A DNA stretch of 64,000 nucleotides. Origin: Bacteroidota bacterium (GTDB lineage Bacteria; Bacteroidota; Bacteroidia; AKYH767-A; 2013-40CM-41-45). The notes under the pieces are model-generated. The model did not search any database. It worked only from the letters and a program-made list of their open reading frames with translations, and was not told where the DNA came from. Position 1 is the first letter of the stretch; each line of letters opens with the position of its first letter. The stretch covers positions 1 to 64,000 of the forward strand of contig JADJSV010000011.1 in the NCBI GenBank assembly GCA_016711505.1. Reading direction: 5' to 3'. Below are positions 62,151 to 64,000 of this stretch, piece by piece. The position numbers and the translations under genes were made by a program.

Positions 62151-62340
62151 TGAGTAGTGATTGGTGAGTGGTAAGTAGCAATACTTTCATTTTGCAATCA
62201 GTATGCATTGAAAATAGTGAGAAGAGGGTGAATGTTAGTACATACTTTAACATCCATTTCTCATTGAATAAAAGGAATATATTATCAAAATGTAAGTAGT
62301 GCTACTCACCACTTACCAATTACCATTTACCAATTACAAA
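62148..62340. repeat. Inverted-repeat-bounded element of the GTAAGTAGTGAGTGG family, copy 3
   Basis: TAGTGAGTAGTGATTGGTGA and GTGGTAAGTAGC on the left face GTGCTACTCACCACTTACCA and ATTACCATTTACCAATTA on the right, about 110 bases apart. The left arm starts exactly at the nrdB stop TAG; the right arm ends 18 bases before the nrdA ATG. Confidence 0.88.
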
Positions 62341-62358
62341 AAAAACTTACCACCAACA

Positions 62359-64000
62359 ATGTTCGTACACAAAAGAGATGGAAGAAAAGAAGCCGTTCGA
62401 TTCGATAAAGTAACGGCAAGGATTCAGAAACTGGCTTACAGTTTATCTGAACATGTAGATACTTTTGCTGTGGCTCAAAAGGTCATCGAAGGTATTTATG
62501 ATGGAGTAACTACATCTCAACTGGATAGTCTGGCGGCGGAAATTGCAGCATCAATGACGACTCGTCATCCTGATTATGCAATTCTTGCGGCGCGTATCGC
62601 AGTGAGTAACCTGCATAAAAATACAAAGAAGTCTTTCAGCGAAACGATGAAAGATCTTTATGAATATATCGATCCGAAAACCGGAAAGAAAGCTCCTTTG
62701 CTTGCTGATGATGTATATGCAATCATCGAGAAGAACAAAGACTTCTTGGATTCAACCATCATCTACGACCGCGATTTCGGTTACGATTACTTTGGTTTCA
62801 AAACACTGGAGAAATCTTACTTGCTGAAGATCCGTGGCGCAATTGCTGAACGTCCGCAACACATGATAATGCGTGTAGCAATCGGTATTCACAAAGAAGA
62901 TATTGAATCTGCTGTTGAGACTTATAACCTGATGAGCGAACGTTGGTTCACTCATGCTACACCGACACTGTTCAATGCAGGAACACCGAAACCACAGTTA
63001 AGCTCTTGCTTCCTGTTGCAGATGGAAGACGATAGCATTGATGGAATTTATAATACACTTAAGAACTGCGCAAAAATTTCGCAGTCGGCCGGTGGTATCG
63101 GACTAAGCATTCACAATGTACGTGCAACAGGTTCTTATATCCGCGGAACGAATGGTACTTCAAACGGTATCGTTCCGATGTTGCGTGTATTCAATGATAC
63201 AGCTCGTTATGTTGATCAGGGTGGTGGAAAGCGCAAAGGTTCTTTCGCTATTTATATTGAACCTTGGCATGCAGATATTTTCGATTTCCTTGAATTGAAA
63301 AAGAATCATGGTAAAGAAGAAAACCGCGCCCGTGATCTTTTCTTCGCTATGTGGATCTCTGATCTGTTCATGGAAAGAGTTGAGCAAGACGGTGAGTGGA
63401 GTTTATTCTGTCCGAATGAAGCACCTGGTCTTGATGAATGTTATGGTGATAAATTCCGTGCTCTGTATGCTCAATATGAAGCAGAAGGTCGCGCGCGTAA
63501 AACTATAAAAGCACAAGAACTTTGGTTTGCAATTCTTGAATCGCAAATTGAAACAGGAACACCGTACATGCTTTACAAAGATGCATGTAATGAAAAGAGC
63601 AATCAGAAAAATCTTGGTACAATCAAGAGTTCAAATCTTTGTACAGAGATCGTTGAGTACACTGCACCGGATGAGATCGCTGTTTGTAATCTTGCATCGA
63701 TAGCATTACCACGTTTTGTGATCAACAATAAATTCGATCATCAGAAATTATTCGACATCACGTATGTGATCACGAAGAATCTGAATAAAGTAATTGACAT
63801 CAATTATTATCCTGTTGAAGCTGCCCGCAAGAGCAACATGCGTCACCGTCCGATCGGAATTGGTGTGCAGGGATTAGCAGATGCTTTCATCCTGATGCGT
63901 ATGCCATTCGACAGCGATGAAGCGCGTCAGTTGAATAAAGAAATTCACGAAACGATCTACTATGCATCAATGACTGCATCGAAAGATCTTTCTAAGAAAG
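62359..64000 (+). CDS. nrdA: Class Ia ribonucleotide reductase, alpha subunit (partial, cut by window end)
   Basis: The first 547 codons of the catalytic subunit. An ATP-cone domain opens it (MFVHKRDGRKEAVRFDKVTA), so overall activity is under dATP/ATP control. Then follow the R1 core with the redox Cys in PQLSSCFLLQMEDDSIDGIY, SAGGIGLSIHNVRATGSYIR, KGSFAIYIEPWHADIFDFLE, and the active-site Asn, Cys and Glu in SSNLCTEIVEYT, followed by CNLASIALP. The sequence is close to the eukaryotic type. No stop occurs before the window edge. It forms an operon with nrdB despite the 208-base gap. Confidence 0.96.
   Translation, partial: MFVHKRDGRKEAVRFDKVTARIQKLAYSLSEHVDTFAVAQKVIEGIYDGVTTSQLDSLAAEIAASMTTRHPDYAILAARIAVSNLHKNTKKSFSETMKDLYEYIDPKTGKKAPLLADDVYAIIEKNKDFLDSTIIYDRDFGYDYFGFKTLEKSYLLKIRGAIAERPQHMIMRVAIGIHKEDIESAVETYNLMSERWFTHATPTLFNAGTPKPQLSSCFLLQMEDDSIDGIYNTLKNCAKISQSAGGIGLSIHNVRATGSYIRGTNGTSNGIVPMLRVFNDTARYVDQGGGKRKGSFAIYIEPWHADIFDFLELKKNHGKEENRARDLFFAMWISDLFMERVEQDGEWSLFCPNEAPGLDECYGDKFRALYAQYEAEGRARKTIKAQELWFAILESQIETGTPYMLYKDACNEKSNQKNLGTIKSSNLCTEIVEYTAPDEIAVCNLASIALPRFVINNKFDHQKLFDITYVITKNLNKVIDINYYPVEAARKSNMRHRPIGIGVQGLADAFILMRMPFDSDEARQLNKEIHETIYYASMTASKDLSKK

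Overview
The window comes from a Bacteroidota chromosome, probably an uncultured sphingobacterial or chitinophagal lineage. The evidence is the low G+C, several secreted proteins ending in type IX secretion (T9SS) type A sorting domains, promoters of the TAnnTTTG type, Bacteroidota-specific families (IPExxxVDY, DUF4292), and the order acpP-fabF-rnc-IPExxxVDY-pyk. No rRNA, tRNA or CRISPR array was seen.

Layout. 0-2.4 kb: a small accessory patch with a HigB/HigA-like toxin-antitoxin pair behind a tyrosine recombinase. 3.2-6.6 kb: lysA, a LutB-type Fe-S protein and a small unknown gene. 7.2-10.5 kb: two tandem PAS-LuxR regulators and an M42 aminopeptidase. 10.7-15.1 kb: pyk, IPExxxVDY, rnc, fabF, acpP on the minus strand. 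15.3-17.0 kb: a PiT phosphate transporter with its DUF47 partner. 17.1-21.2 kb: purN and an NtrY-like histidine kinase. 21.6-24.3 kb: a B12-binding protein, enoyl-CoA hydratase, NUDIX hydrolase and acylphosphatase. 24.4-34.5 kb: a cell-envelope cluster (flippase, dut, sugar nucleotidyltransferase, TPR lipoprotein, DUF4292 lipoprotein, EnvC-like protein, TatA), interrupted by a membrane-anchored APS kinase and a T9SS protein. 34.6-47 kb: secreted and surface proteins, MltD, HflX and a SirB-cytochrome c fusion. 47.3-60.6 kb: amidohydrolases, a DPP III, an M1 aminopeptidase and a large M36 metalloprotease, apparently a peptide-degradation set. Five reading frames between 50.3 and 56.7 kb are broken by frameshifts. 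61.2-64.0 kb: ribonucleotide reductase nrdB and nrdA, the latter cut by the window edge.

The most unusual aspect lies between the genes. Nearly every larger gap holds palindromic or tandem repeats of at least eight unrelated families. Many are built from short reiterated words, and several begin exactly at a stop codon, so that the repeat supplies the terminator codon of the upstream gene (lutB, rnc, nrdB, pyk, the NUDIX gene, acyP, hflX). In one place a repeat has entered a coding region and appears to encode a lipoprotein signal peptide. In another, a terminator hairpin is translated as the tail of a protein. These features, and the dense frameshift block at 50-57 kb, deserve the closest second look.
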